DNA from: Pseudomonadales bacterium
GTDB taxonomy: Bacteria > Pseudomonadota > Gammaproteobacteria > Pseudomonadales > UBA5518
Direction: 5' to 3'
NCBI GenBank assembly: GCA_024234165.1
Contig: JACKOP010000002.1
Location: 248,001 to 312,000 of the forward strand
Length of the DNA: 64,000 nucleotides
The notes under the pieces were generated by a model. That model did not search any database. It was not told the DNA's origin and saw nothing but the letters and a program-made list of their open reading frames with translations. The position numbers were made by a program, and so were the translations under genes. This document shows positions 34,861 through 44,690 of the stretch, one piece after another (the first letter of the stretch is position 1; every line of letters starts with the position of its first letter).

Positions 34861-37745
34861 GCCTTCGTGACCTCGATTGCTGCGCCCCGTGGCACATGGC
34901 TGGGTGCGCCGTAGAACATGCGGTAGTGCAACTGGCTGTAGCCGCCGGCCAGGTGCAGTGCTTTCCACGGTGCCTCGATCGGCTCCGTCGACCCCTTCCA
35001 CTGCTTGAACTGGTACGGCTCCCACGCGTGGTAGACGATCACCTCGCCCGGAGCGGTCGCCGCGGCGACCTTCACCATGCACTCGAAATCGCCGCGATTG
35101 TTGTGTATGCGCACCATGTCGCCATCCGCAATACCGCGCGGCTCGCAGTCGCGCGGGTTCATGAAGCACACCGGCTGCCCGCGTTCGAGCTGCAGCATCA
35201 GCCTCAGGTCACGCCAGATCGCGTGGATGCTCCAGCGGTTGTGCCCGCCGTAGAGCCGCAACGGAAAGCTGCTGCTCGCGAGTGGCGGATCCTTGTGCAC
35301 CGGCAGCGCCTCGCCACCTTCCAGATACCACGGGTGATCCAGATAGAACTGCTGGCGCCCGGTCAGCGTCGGCCAGGCGACCTTCTTTTCGACGAAATCG
35401 CGATGCGGCCAGTGGGTGTCCTTGATGTCGTAGTCGCTGTAGTTCTGGTAGATCAGCGAGGGGCGCCCGGTGCCGATCACCGGCACCGCGCCCATCGCCA
35501 GCGCTTCACGACCGCTGTTGGCAGCGACGCTCGGGCTGTTCTCGAAGATCACGTCCATCAGCCGGATCGGATCTTCCGGGTCGGTGGGATCGTACTTGCC
35601 GTTCTGGGTGTGGCGGTCGTAGACGGTGCGCAGGTCGAAGGGCTGGTCATGGAAGCCGCGCACCTCGCTGACACCACGCGCCTTCGCACGCTCGGCAATG
35701 TACTTGCTGAGCAGGCCGAAGGTTTCCCAGTCGGACTTCGCCTCGCCGGGCGGCTCGGTCGCCTTGTCGGAGCAGATGATGTACGGCACGTAGGTCTGAC
35801 CGTACTTGATGCCGTATTTCTCGTAATAACCCGCCACCGGCAGCACGTAGTCCGCGTACATGCTGGAGGTCGACATGCGGAAATTGACCGATACGACCAG
35901 ATCGAGCTTCGGCCACAGCTTCTCGCGCGCGATCTGCGCGGCCGGCCAGCGACGCAGCGGATTGCAGCCCGTGAAGATGTAGACCTTCGGCGCGCGGTCC
36001 TCAGGCGGATACACCTTCATCCAGCCGCGGTCGAGCGACTCGCGCACGTACTCGCGCAGATGGCGCGGCAGCGCGGGGTCCTGCAGGTGCGCCTCGTCCC
36101 ACATCTCGTGGTAACCGCCGTGCACGTACAGGAACACCATCAGCGGCACGATCGCCTCGCGCTCGCTCATGCCGGTGAAGACCTTCTCATAGTCGCGCGG
36201 CGTCAGCCCGCGGATCGCCTTCGGAATGAGCTGCAGTTTTTCCATCGTGGTCAGTGCCGACTGCGAGGCGAGCGCGTCGAGACCATCCATGCCCCACCAC
36301 GCGGCGATACGCACGCCGCCGCCCTGGTGGCCCTGGTTGCCGGTCAGGGCCATCAGCAACATCATCGCGCGCTGGAACAGGTCGCTGTGGTAGTGCTTGC
36401 AGGCGCCCCACGACGCAAAGATCATCGAGCGGCGCGCAGCCGCCATCTGGCGTGCGAAGGTGCGGATCGTGTCGGGATGCAGACCGGTGATCGCGGCCGC
36501 CTGCTCGGGACGGTATTCGGCATCGAGCTGCCTGCGCAGCTTGTCGAACACGGTCTCGACCTCGACCATGGAGCCGTCGGCAAGCCCGACCTCGAAACGC
36601 CCGGACAGCGCCGGGCGGATGTTCCCGAGCGCGAGGCTGCGCCCCTCATCGCCGTCGCCCTCGCAACCCGGTGCGACGACGATCGCATTCTTTGCCTCGT
36701 CCCACAGGTAGAGCGCGTTGTCGGCGCCGCCGCGCTCCACGTCCGACTGGCGCAGGAACGACTCGTTGTCGGTACGCACCAGGAACGGCAGGTCACTCTG
36801 TTCGAGCACGTACTCGGGCTTGAACAGCTTTTCCTCGATCATCACCTGCGCACACGCGAGCCCGAGCGCAGCGTCGGTCTCGGGTTTCACGTTGAGCCAG
36901 AGGTCGGCGTGGATCGCGCTCGGGCTGTAGTCGGGTGCAATCACGACCAGCCGCGCACCGCGGTAGCGTGCCTCGTGCATGAAGTGCACGTCCGGAATGC
37001 GTGTATACGCCGGGTTGCCCACCCAGACGACGATGTAGTCCGACAGGAACCAGTCGTCCGCAGTGCCCTCGCTGTTGAACAGGCCCCAGGTCTGCACTGC
37101 CCCCATCGGCATGTCGCTGACTCCTGCCCAGGAGTCGATGCGCGTCGCCTGCAGGGATTGGGCAAAGCGCATGTCACCGGCAGAGTCCGGGCCGTAACCG
37201 GCGTTGGTCGTGCCGTCGTCGAACACCACCGATTCGGTGCCCTGCTCGATCGCTGCGTCGATCACGCGATCGGCGATGTCGCTCAGTGCCTCGTCCCACG
37301 AAACGCGCTTCCACTTGCCGTCGCCGCGCTCACCCACCCGCTTCAACGGGTGGGTGACACGCGATTCGGCAAGCTGCAGGTGCGTGTAGCAGGCACCCTT
37401 CTGACAGCCACGCGGATTGAAGTCGGGTACGTCGGGCCGGTGCGGTTCGTACACCGCGGCCTGCTCCTCACGCCACGCGATGCCGTCCTTCACGTACACG
37501 TCCCACGAGCAGGCCGAGATGCAGTTCGCCCGCGTGTGCGTGCCCTTCGCGACCTTGTCCCAGGTCCACTTCTCGCGCCAGATGTCCGAGAAGTCGTTGT
37601 AGCGCACGCGCTGTGTTGCCACCGACGGCGCCGGGTGGAACGGCGGCTTCTGCGGCACTCGCGGGCGCAGGTTGTGCAGGACCAGGCCGCCGGCGGCAGC
37701 CACCGCCGCCGAACCGATGATGAAACGACGACGCGAGATGGGCAT
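34857..37745 (-). CDS. Molybdopterin catalytic subunit, ethylbenzene / steroid C25 dehydrogenase type
   Basis: The 962-residue catalytic subunit belongs to type II of the DMSO reductase family. Residues 4-21 form a Tat signal (SRRRFIIGSAAVAAAGG). The FS0 iron-sulfur ligands are H70, C75, C79 and C114 (THTRANCISACSW; PRGCQKGACY); the histidine is one residue further from the first cysteine than in NarG. The molybdenum ligand is expected to be D211 in GVSDMPMGAVQTWG. Relatives hydroxylate ethylbenzene, p-cymene or sterol C25 with water as oxygen source in the periplasm, or reduce chlorate, selenate or act on dimethyl sulfide. The gamma subunit and catabolic neighbours favour hydrocarbon or steroid hydroxylation; the exact substrate is unknown. 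Confidence 0.88.
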   Translation of the reverse strand: MPISRRRFIIGSAAVAAAGGLVLHNLRPRVPQKPPFHPAPSVATQRVRYNDFSDIWREKWTWDKVAKGTHTRANCISACSWDVYVKDGIAWREEQAAVYEPHRPDVPDFNPRGCQKGACYTHLQLAESRVTHPLKRVGERGDGKWKRVSWDEALSDIADRVIDAAIEQGTESVVFDDGTTNAGYGPDSAGDMRFAQSLQATRIDSWAGVSDMPMGAVQTWGLFNSEGTADDWFLSDYIVVWVGNPAYTRIPDVHFMHEARYRGARLVVIAPDYSPSAIHADLWLNVKPETDAALGLACAQVMIEEKLFKPEYVLEQSDLPFLVRTDNESFLRQSDVERGGADNALYLWDEAKNAIVVAPGCEGDGDEGRSLALGNIRPALSGRFEVGLADGSMVEVETVFDKLRRQLDAEYRPEQAAAITGLHPDTIRTFARQMAAARRSMIFASWGACKHYHSDLFQRAMMLLMALTGNQGHQGGGVRIAAWWGMDGLDALASQSALTTMEKLQLIPKAIRGLTPRDYEKVFTGMSEREAIVPLMVFLYVHGGYHEMWDEAHLQDPALPRHLREYVRESLDRGWMKVYPPEDRAPKVYIFTGCNPLRRWPAAQIAREKLWPKLDLVVSVNFRMSTSSMYADYVLPVAGYYEKYGIKYGQTYVPYIICSDKATEPPGEAKSDWETFGLLSKYIAERAKARGVSEVRGFHDQPFDLRTVYDRHTQNGKYDPTDPEDPIRLMDVIFENSPSVAANSGREALAMGAVPVIGTGRPSLIYQNYSDYDIKDTHWPHRDFVEKKVAWPTLTGRQQFYLDHPWYLEGGEALPVHKDPPLASSSFPLRLYGGHNRWSIHAIWRDLRLMLQLERGQPVCFMNPRDCEPRGIADGDMVRIHNNRGDFECMVKVAAATAPGEVIVYHAWEPYQFKQWKGSTEPIEAPWKALHLAGGYSQLHYRMFYGAPSHVPRGAAIEVTKA

Positions 37746-37793
37746 GGTGCGACTCTCCTCCCGACAGACCGTTCCGGATTCCGTTGTCAGACC

Positions 37794-38822
37794 TCAGGCC
37801 TCGACCCACTTGATCGTTTGCGGATCGCGATCGAAGCCGCCGAACATGTCCTGCCAGCGGTAGGCGATCAGCAGGTCCATCAGTTCCGATCGCTCGCCGC
37901 GCGCGGCCTTCGCGCGCTCCTCCGCCAACGTCTGCAGCGCATCGAGCACACGCTCGCCGAACAGCGACACCAGATACTCATTCGGAATGCGCGGCTTGCC
38001 GGTATCGATGCGTCCTTCGGCATCGAAACTCGCCGGTGCGCCCGGCGGCACATAGAAGACGTTCGGTTCGGTGCCGAATTCCGGATGCAACGGCAGCGCG
38101 ACCTTCCATTTTTCGACCAGCTTCCAGATCGGTGCGTTCTCGTCGTCGCGGTAGCCAACGAAACGCACGCGTCCCGGGCACTGGCGCGCACACGCCGGTG
38201 CAACCCCCTGCTCGAGCCGTGGAAAGCAGAAAATGCACTTCTGCGACACCTTTGTCGCGTGGTTGAAGTAGATCTTCTTGTACGGGCAGGCTTCCATGCA
38301 GTGACGGTAGCCGCGGCAACGGTCTTCGTTGACGATCACGATGCCGTCTTCGACACGCTTCTCGATCGCACCACGCGGACACGCTTCCTTGCATGCAGGG
38401 TGGGTGCAGTGGTTGCAGAGACGCGGCAGGTAGAAAAAGAAACTGTTCGGAAATTCGCCGGCACCCTGGTCCTCGTCCCAGTTCGGCCCCCACTGCGGCA
38501 CGGCACCCTGCACGCCGAGGTGCACATCCTGGCCTTTGCCGCCGTAGAACACCTCTTCGTGGTTGAACTTCCACGCTTCACCGAACTCGCCGAGCGCGGG
38601 CAGTTTGCCGAGTTCGGCCTCGCCCCCCGGAAAGCCGCCGCCCATGGTCTCCCACTGCCGCGGCGTGCCCTCGCCGGGCATCGTGTTCACGGTATTGAAG
38701 AACATGTGCTCCATGCCTTCGCTGGAGGTCCACAAGGTCTTGCAGGCAACACTGCAGGTGTGGCAGCCGATGCACTTGTTGAGGTCCAGGACCATGGCCA
38801 TCTGGCGTTTGATTGCAGGCAT
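37794..38822 (-). CDS. Iron-sulfur electron-transfer subunit (EbdB/NarH type)
   Basis: A 342-residue ferredoxin-like subunit with sixteen cluster positions: C17, C20, C23, C27; C136, C139, C144, C148; C169, Y172, C175, C179; C196, C199, C211, C215. A tyrosine in CRGYRHC replaces one cysteine, as tryptophan does in NarH, giving one [3Fe-4S] and three [4Fe-4S] clusters. It passes electrons from the catalytic FS0 cluster to the haem of the gamma subunit. It has no signal and would be exported with the alpha subunit. GGGAGAAG precedes the ATG. Confidence 0.92.
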   Translation of the reverse strand: MPAIKRQMAMVLDLNKCIGCHTCSVACKTLWTSSEGMEHMFFNTVNTMPGEGTPRQWETMGGGFPGGEAELGKLPALGEFGEAWKFNHEEVFYGGKGQDVHLGVQGAVPQWGPNWDEDQGAGEFPNSFFFYLPRLCNHCTHPACKEACPRGAIEKRVEDGIVIVNEDRCRGYRHCMEACPYKKIYFNHATKVSQKCIFCFPRLEQGVAPACARQCPGRVRFVGYRDDENAPIWKLVEKWKVALPLHPEFGTEPNVFYVPPGAPASFDAEGRIDTGKPRIPNEYLVSLFGERVLDALQTLAEERAKAARGERSELMDLLIAYRWQDMFGGFDRDPQTIKWVEA

Positions 38823-38876
38823 TGTTTCTTCTCCCCTGATTATCCGAACGTGCTGCCAGCGCGCTGGTGCGAGCCG

Positions 38877-39521
38877 TTATGCGAGTTCGAGCTCGCGCCA
38901 GTCTCCCGAGAAGGCCTTCAAGCCGCCACGCTCCGCGTGTGAGCCTTCCCATACCGCCACGCCGAAACGACTCGTCTGCCCCGCGGCCAGCGCGATGCTG
39001 TCGGCGGTGCCCGCCCCGGCCAGTGAACGCGCCAGCACGAGCTGCCAGACGCCGCCGTCCCAGGCGGCGCTGGCCTGTACGCTGCGCCCGGTGATCTGCG
39101 TGGTGCCTGGCCCCTCTGCACGCACCTCGAAGCCCTGTGAGCCACTGTCGGCACGCCAGAACCACGCGGTCAGCGGCATTCCGGGCGCTCCCATCGTGAT
39201 CAGCGGCGCATCGGCGTGCAGCGGCAGCGCAATCGCTGCGGCATCGGGGAACACGGTATTGTCACCATGATCGCGGTCGGGAGCGGGATCCTCCCAGCGC
39301 AGGTGGAACGCGAGCGCGTCGGCAGTACGCAGGGCACGGACCTCGACCGAACGGATCGCGCCTATGGGGCGATCCTTCCAGGAGTTGCGCACTGCAGCGG
39401 TGGACTGCATCGCGGCAGGGGTGCCGGTGAGTGCAACGATCGTGGGAGGCACCTCGCTCCAGGCGGCAGCAGCAGGCTCGAGCAGGTCCACGAGCGGGTG
39501 AACGGTGGCGATCGTTTTCAT
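38877..39521 (-). CDS. Haem b-binding gamma subunit (EbdC type)
   Basis: A 214-residue beta-rich protein of the ethylbenzene-dehydrogenase haem-binding family. M110 (LITMGAPGMPLTAWFWRAD) and K202 (GGLKAFSGDW) are spaced like the Met/Lys haem ligands of EbdC. There is no signal peptide, in keeping with co-export on the Tat signal of the alpha subunit. It would pass electrons to a periplasmic cytochrome. GGAGG lies 6 bases before the ATG. It is the first gene of the operon, whereas related operons start with the alpha subunit. Confidence 0.88.
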   Translation of the reverse strand: MKTIATVHPLVDLLEPAAAAWSEVPPTIVALTGTPAAMQSTAAVRNSWKDRPIGAIRSVEVRALRTADALAFHLRWEDPAPDRDHGDNTVFPDAAAIALPLHADAPLITMGAPGMPLTAWFWRADSGSQGFEVRAEGPGTTQITGRSVQASAAWDGGVWQLVLARSLAGAGTADSIALAAGQTSRFGVAVWEGSHAERGGLKAFSGDWRELELA

Positions 39522-39758
39522 TATGTCCCTCCGGAAACGGTAGCCGGGGCCGGCACGTATCGGAACTCACCTGCGACCGATTCTAGTGAGCCCACAGCAC
39601 CGTGGACCACCGGAATGCCCAGATTGGGCTATTTGACATTAGTCGGATGACATCGCCGAACCCAGTTCCTATCATCGCCCCTGGAGGAAACGGTACTTCG
39701 CTGCGACGCGGAGACGTCCGTACCGGAAATTCGGATCATCACAACAATCGGAGAAGCC

Positions 39759-40781
39759 ATGACTCTGCGTATCGTGCAATGGACCACCGGCGTGGTCGGC
39801 AAGCCGGCCGTCCGTGCCATCATCGATCATCCCGGAATGGAACTGGTGGGCTGCTTCAGTCATTCGCCGGACAAGGTGGGCCATGACGTCGGCGAACTCT
39901 GCGGTCTGCCCCCAATCGGCATCCAGGCCACGCAGGACATCGATGCTCTGCTCGCACTGAAGCCCGATTGCGTGTGCTACATGCCGCTGTTCTACGACGT
40001 GGATCACATCGTTCGCATCCTCGAGGCAGGCTGCAACATCGTCTCGACGGCCTACTTCATCACCGGCAGCATGTATGGCGAGGAAAATCTCGCGCGGATC
40101 AAAGCGGCTGCGGCCAGGGGCGGTGCCTCGATCTACGGCACGGGGACGAATCCGGGGATCATCAACATCATCGCGCTGGTCGCAAGTTCGGCGTGTACCC
40201 GCATCGACAAGATCTCGGTGCTGGAGTCGGTGGACGCCACTGCCTACGCCTCCGCAGGCACCTGGGAGGCGATCGGCTTCGGCCTTCCGGTCGATGATCC
40301 GGGCGCACCGGCGATGGCCGAGCGCGCGATGCCGGTATTCAAGGAAGCCGTGGCGATGATGGCCTCGGCGTTGAAGATCCCCGTGGAGGAAATCCGTTAC
40401 GACGTCGAATACGCGGCGGCTACCGAAGACGTCGACCTGGGTTATATGCGGATCGGCAAGGGCTGCATCAGCGGCTTGCGCTGCTGCTGGTCGGCGCGGG
40501 CCAACGGCCGGGCGGTGATCGAGATCAAGATCGCGTGGAAGCTCGGCACCAAGCTGCAACCCGACTGGCCGGTAGAGGAAGGCTGGGTAGTCGAAATCGA
40601 CGGTTCCCCGTCGCTGCGCTGCGTGTACCAGCCACGACGCACCACGGAATTCGATCCTGGCCTGATGACGGCGATGCCAGCGGTCAACGCGATCCCGGCA
40701 GTGTGCGCAGCCTCACCCGGCATCGTCACTGCGGATCAGCTGCCGTTGATCATGGGCGCGCACACAGTGAACGTGGGCTGA
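39759..40781 (+). CDS. DapB-fold NAD(P)H-dependent amine dehydrogenase-like protein
   Basis: A 340-residue protein with an N-terminal Rossmann segment (RIVQWTTGVVGKPAVRAI) and a C-terminal dihydrodipicolinate-reductase-like part (YGTGTNPGIINIIAL). It resembles 2,4-diaminopentanoate dehydrogenase and the large uncharacterised set of such proteins in mycobacteria and steroid-degrading proteobacteria. The reaction is unknown; oxidoreduction of an amine or carbonyl compound is likely. GGAG precedes the ATG. It is divergent from the molybdoenzyme operon across 237 bases, so the two may share control. Confidence 0.75.
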   Translation: MTLRIVQWTTGVVGKPAVRAIIDHPGMELVGCFSHSPDKVGHDVGELCGLPPIGIQATQDIDALLALKPDCVCYMPLFYDVDHIVRILEAGCNIVSTAYFITGSMYGEENLARIKAAAARGGASIYGTGTNPGIINIIALVASSACTRIDKISVLESVDATAYASAGTWEAIGFGLPVDDPGAPAMAERAMPVFKEAVAMMASALKIPVEEIRYDVEYAAATEDVDLGYMRIGKGCISGLRCCWSARANGRAVIEIKIAWKLGTKLQPDWPVEEGWVVEIDGSPSLRCVYQPRRTTEFDPGLMTAMPAVNAIPAVCAASPGIVTADQLPLIMGAHTVNVG

Positions 40782-40787
40782 ACACTC

Positions 40788-40814
40788 AAAAAAGGCCCGG
40801 CACAAGGCCGGGCC
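40788..40814 (-). terminator. Rho-independent terminator of nsrR
   Basis: On the minus strand GGCCCGGC-CTTGT-GCCGGGCC is followed by six T residues, a textbook terminator about 30 bases after the nsrR stop. The plus-strand gene converges on it. Confidence 0.9.
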
Positions 40815-40843
40815 AGAGGAGCAAGCGTCGTTGGAACCGCATC

Positions 40844-41332
40844 TTATGGGTTTGCGATTAAAGATGCAATGCTCTTGCATCTTTTCAGCTTTCGCGGCAC
40901 CTCTACCGGTGACAGTCGCAGGATGCTGTGCTCCGGAGAACCGAGCAGGTCGGCCAGCGTCAGGCCATCGAGTACCGTGAGAAAGGCGTCCAGTGCGCGC
41001 GACAGAGCCGACTTCAGCTGGCAGTCGGGATCGAGAATGCACTTGCATCCCGAAGCAAAGCATTCGACGAGCTCCATCCCTGGCTCCATGTGCCGGATCA
41101 CGTCGCCAACCACGATCCGGTTCGCCGGGCGCGCAAGGCGCAAGCCCCCACCCTTGCCACGCACGCCGTCGGCGTAACCGTTACGGATCAGTTCATTGAC
41201 CACTTTCATCAGATGGTTGCGCGATACGCCGAAACGTTCGGCGATTTCCTGGATCGTGACGCGTCGATCGTCGTTGGTTCCCAAGTAGATCAGCGCACGT
41301 AATGCATAGTCGGTGAACTGGGTGATATGCAT
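40844..41332 (-). CDS. nsrR: Rrf2-family nitric oxide-sensing repressor NsrR
   Basis: A 162-residue regulator with an N-terminal winged helix (MHITQFTDYALRALIYLG, then VTIQEIAERFGVSRNHLMKV). The cluster cysteines are C91, C98 and C104 (VECFASGCKCILDPDC), spaced as in NsrR of other proteobacteria; C96 is an extra. The [Fe-S] cluster is nitrosylated by NO, releasing DNA. Targets usually include hmp, ytfE, norB or nnrS; an nnrS lies at 11390. The tail after LADLL is about 30 residues longer than usual and encodes an operator-like palindrome. Confidence 0.88.
   Translation of the reverse strand: MHITQFTDYALRALIYLGTNDDRRVTIQEIAERFGVSRNHLMKVVNELIRNGYADGVRGKGGGLRLARPANRIVVGDVIRHMEPGMELVECFASGCKCILDPDCQLKSALSRALDAFLTVLDGLTLADLLGSPEHSILRLSPVEVPRKLKRCKSIASLIANP
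40861..40883. promoter_or_regulatory. NsrR-site-like palindrome
   Basis: AAGATGCA-N7-TGCATCTT, 23 bp in all, matches the outer eight bases and the spacing of the known NsrR operator (AAGATGYA-TTTNAAA-TRCATCTT). It lies inside the last codons of nsrR rather than in a promoter. It may be functional, a relic of a lost downstream promoter, or chance. Confidence 0.5.
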
Positions 41333-41422
41333 GGCAAGCCTGTCGCTGCGTCCTCCGGCACCGGCCTGTCGCCGGCAACGGGGCCACTGTACCGCAGCAG
41401 GCGCGATCTGTCGCGCAAGCAC

Positions 41423-42196
41423 ATGAGGAGCTTCTGGCAGCGTCGCCGACTGCGCCGGCATGCATTCACGGACGCGGACTGGGAAACGGTCTGTGCGCGT
41501 CTGCCACTGGTGGCACGGCTCGATCAGCCAGCACGGCAGCGGCTGCGCGAAATCGCCACGCTGTTTCTCGCCGACAAGATCGTGGCGCCCGCGGCAGGAT
41601 TCGAACTCGACCAGATGCAGCGCATCGAGATCGCGATCGGTGCAGCCCTGCCAGTGCTGGAACTGGGGCTTGGTGCGTATCGCTCGTTCCATGGTGTGAT
41701 CGTCTACCCCGACGCGTTCCTGGCGCCGCGCGAGGAACTCGACGAGGCCGGTGTGATGCACATCGGCCACGAGGAAGTCGCCGGCGAAAGCTGGGAGGCA
41801 GGACCGATCCTGCTGTCGTGGGCGGACGTCGAAGCCTCACGCGATATCGAACACGGCTATCACGTGGTCATCCACGAGTGCGCGCACAAGCTCGACCTCG
41901 GCGACGGCGAGATGAACGGCGTTCCCGATCTGAGCGGCTGCGGCATCAGCGCTGCAGAATGGCAAACCGTGATGACGGATGCCTGGGAAGCAATGCACGG
42001 CGAAGAGGAAGCGTACGGCGAAGCACCGCTCGATGAGTACGCGCTGCACTCCCCCGCCGAGTTCTTCGCCGTGCTCAGCGAGCACTTTTTCACGATACCG
42101 GAACACCTGGAGGCAATCCTGCCGGCAGCGTTCGCGCTGCTGCGCCGCTTCTACCGTTCAGAGGCTGTTGCAACAGCCCATCGAACATTGACCTGA
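41423..42196 (+). CDS. mtfA: MtfA-type M90 zinc metallopeptidase
   Basis: A 257-residue cytosolic protease with zinc site H151-E152-xx-H155 (VVIHECAHKLD) and third ligand candidate E213 (PAEFFAV), close to the E. coli MtfA positions. In E. coli MtfA binds the repressor Mlc and so affects sugar uptake; it also has aminopeptidase activity. The start MRSFWQRRR matches the family N-terminus, though no ribosome site is evident. The last eleven codons and the stop derive from an inserted palindromic repeat. It is divergent from nsrR. Confidence 0.9.
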   Translation: MRSFWQRRRLRRHAFTDADWETVCARLPLVARLDQPARQRLREIATLFLADKIVAPAAGFELDQMQRIEIAIGAALPVLELGLGAYRSFHGVIVYPDAFLAPREELDEAGVMHIGHEEVAGESWEAGPILLSWADVEASRDIEHGYHVVIHECAHKLDLGDGEMNGVPDLSGCGISAAEWQTVMTDAWEAMHGEEEAYGEAPLDEYALHSPAEFFAVLSEHFFTIPEHLEAILPAAFALLRRFYRSEAVATAHRTLT

Positions 42197-42280
42197 CCAG
42201 CGCGTGAAACCGCCTTCGCAGCGGTGGAACGCCGTCCATGCATCCCTGCAGGTTCGGGTGTCGCATCCCTGCAGCAGACG
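42161..42280. repeat. Dispersed palindromic repeat, copy C
   Basis: GAGGCTGTTGCAACAGCCC onward aligns with the reverse complement of the copy at 46691 through GCATCCCTGCAGCAGAC, then similarity is lost, so the far end is decayed. Its left 36 bases are translated as the C-terminus of mtfA. Confidence 0.78.
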
Positions 42281-42345
42281 TTCCGTGACTGCAGCCGCAT
42301 GCCGGCCGTGCGAAACGCTGCCGGCATGCAACGAAGCGCTGCGAC

Positions 42346-43251
42346 TCAGGCGGTAGGGTCAATCGTGAAACCGTCGACGATGGGGCGCAGCTTTGCGAAG
42401 TGCGGCGAAAGCGCCGCGTCGAGCTGGTCCAGCGTCCAGCGGGTCTCGTTCTCGAACACCTGGCCAAACTGCGGGCCGTCGATGATCGTGACCTGCTTGC
42501 CCCAAACCACGAACACATAGCCAGAAATGCGCTGTGCGCGCGCGGACGCGAGATAACCCACGAACGGCCCGACGTTCTCCGGATCGAAGTGATCGAAGCC
42601 TTCCTCGGGCTTCTCAAACATCGCAGCGGTCCCGCCACCCATCGTCATGTCGGTGCGTGCACGCGGCATGATCACGTTCGCCGTCACACCGTACTTGGCC
42701 AGCGCCTGCGCTGCCCCCATCGTCATCGCGACGATGCCGGCCTTCGCGGCTGCGTAGTTCGGCTGTCCGACCGAACCGAACAGGAACGCCTCGGACGATG
42801 TGCTGATCAGGCGCCCGTAGACCGTGCCACCGGTGTTCTTGGCCTGCTCGCGCCAGTACGCCGCTGCATGACGCATGTTCACGAAGTGCCCCTTCAGGTG
42901 CACGCGCACAACGGAATCGAACTCCTCCTCGGTCATCGAGAAGATCATCTTGTCGCGACAGAACCCGGCGTTGTTGACCACGATGTTCACGTCGCCGAAG
43001 GTGTCGATCGCCGTCTTGAACAACGCTTCGGAATCGTTCCAGTCGGCGCAGTCACCGTAGACCGTGATCGCTTCACCACCGAAGGCGCGGATCTCTTCGC
43101 GTGCGCTCTCCGCAGCTTCGCGCGCTGCCGGCAGACCGATTTCATTGATCACCACGCGTGCCCCCTGGCGCGCGAGCTGGATCGCCTCGACGCGGCCCAG
43201 ACCACGGCCTGCACCGGTGACGATCGCGACTTTTCCGGACAGATCACTCAT
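42346..43251 (-). CDS. SDR dehydrogenase, hydroxyacyl-CoA dehydrogenase-like (MFE-2 type)
   Basis: A 301-residue short-chain dehydrogenase with NAD-binding TGAGRGLG, NNAG in VVNNAGFCRDKMIF, catalytic serine in ISTSSEAFLFG and YAAAK. The sequence and length resemble the dehydrogenase domain of multifunctional enzyme type 2, which oxidises 3-hydroxyacyl-CoA in side-chain degradation. Its start lies 14 bases after the thiolase stop on the same strand, so the pair would catalyse consecutive beta-oxidation steps. Confidence 0.85.
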   Translation of the reverse strand: MSDLSGKVAIVTGAGRGLGRVEAIQLARQGARVVINEIGLPAAREAAESAREEIRAFGGEAITVYGDCADWNDSEALFKTAIDTFGDVNIVVNNAGFCRDKMIFSMTEEEFDSVVRVHLKGHFVNMRHAAAYWREQAKNTGGTVYGRLISTSSEAFLFGSVGQPNYAAAKAGIVAMTMGAAQALAKYGVTANVIMPRARTDMTMGGGTAAMFEKPEEGFDHFDPENVGPFVGYLASARAQRISGYVFVVWGKQVTIIDGPQFGQVFENETRWTLDQLDAALSPHFAKLRPIVDGFTIDPTA

Positions 43252-43265
43252 GTTCAGCTCCTTGC

Positions 43266-44597
<1,332 letters not shown>

Positions 44598-44690
44598 TCA
44601 GGCGCCGAAGGTATGGGACGCAGCGCAGACGATCGCTATGATAGCCGGCTTCGTCAACCACGCCACACCATCGCGACACAGGAGCAGCCG

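Noticed and set aside
38390..38410. TGCATGCAGGGTGGG resembling the palindrome at 8720
   Set aside because: It lies inside the beta-subunit codons for a cysteine cluster and lacks the second arm; a coincidence of codon use.
34629..38942. Open plus-strand frame of 1437 codons opposite the molybdoenzyme operon
   Set aside because: It is a shadow of GC-rich codon bias in the alpha, beta and chaperone genes. It has no ribosome site and a composition rich in Arg, His and Val without domain motifs, while the opposite strand shows clear cofactor motifs.
39620..39700. TTGACA-type promoter between the molybdoenzyme operon and the 39759 gene
   Set aside because: A TTGACA and a TATCAT are present but about 31 bases apart, too far for a sigma-70 promoter.
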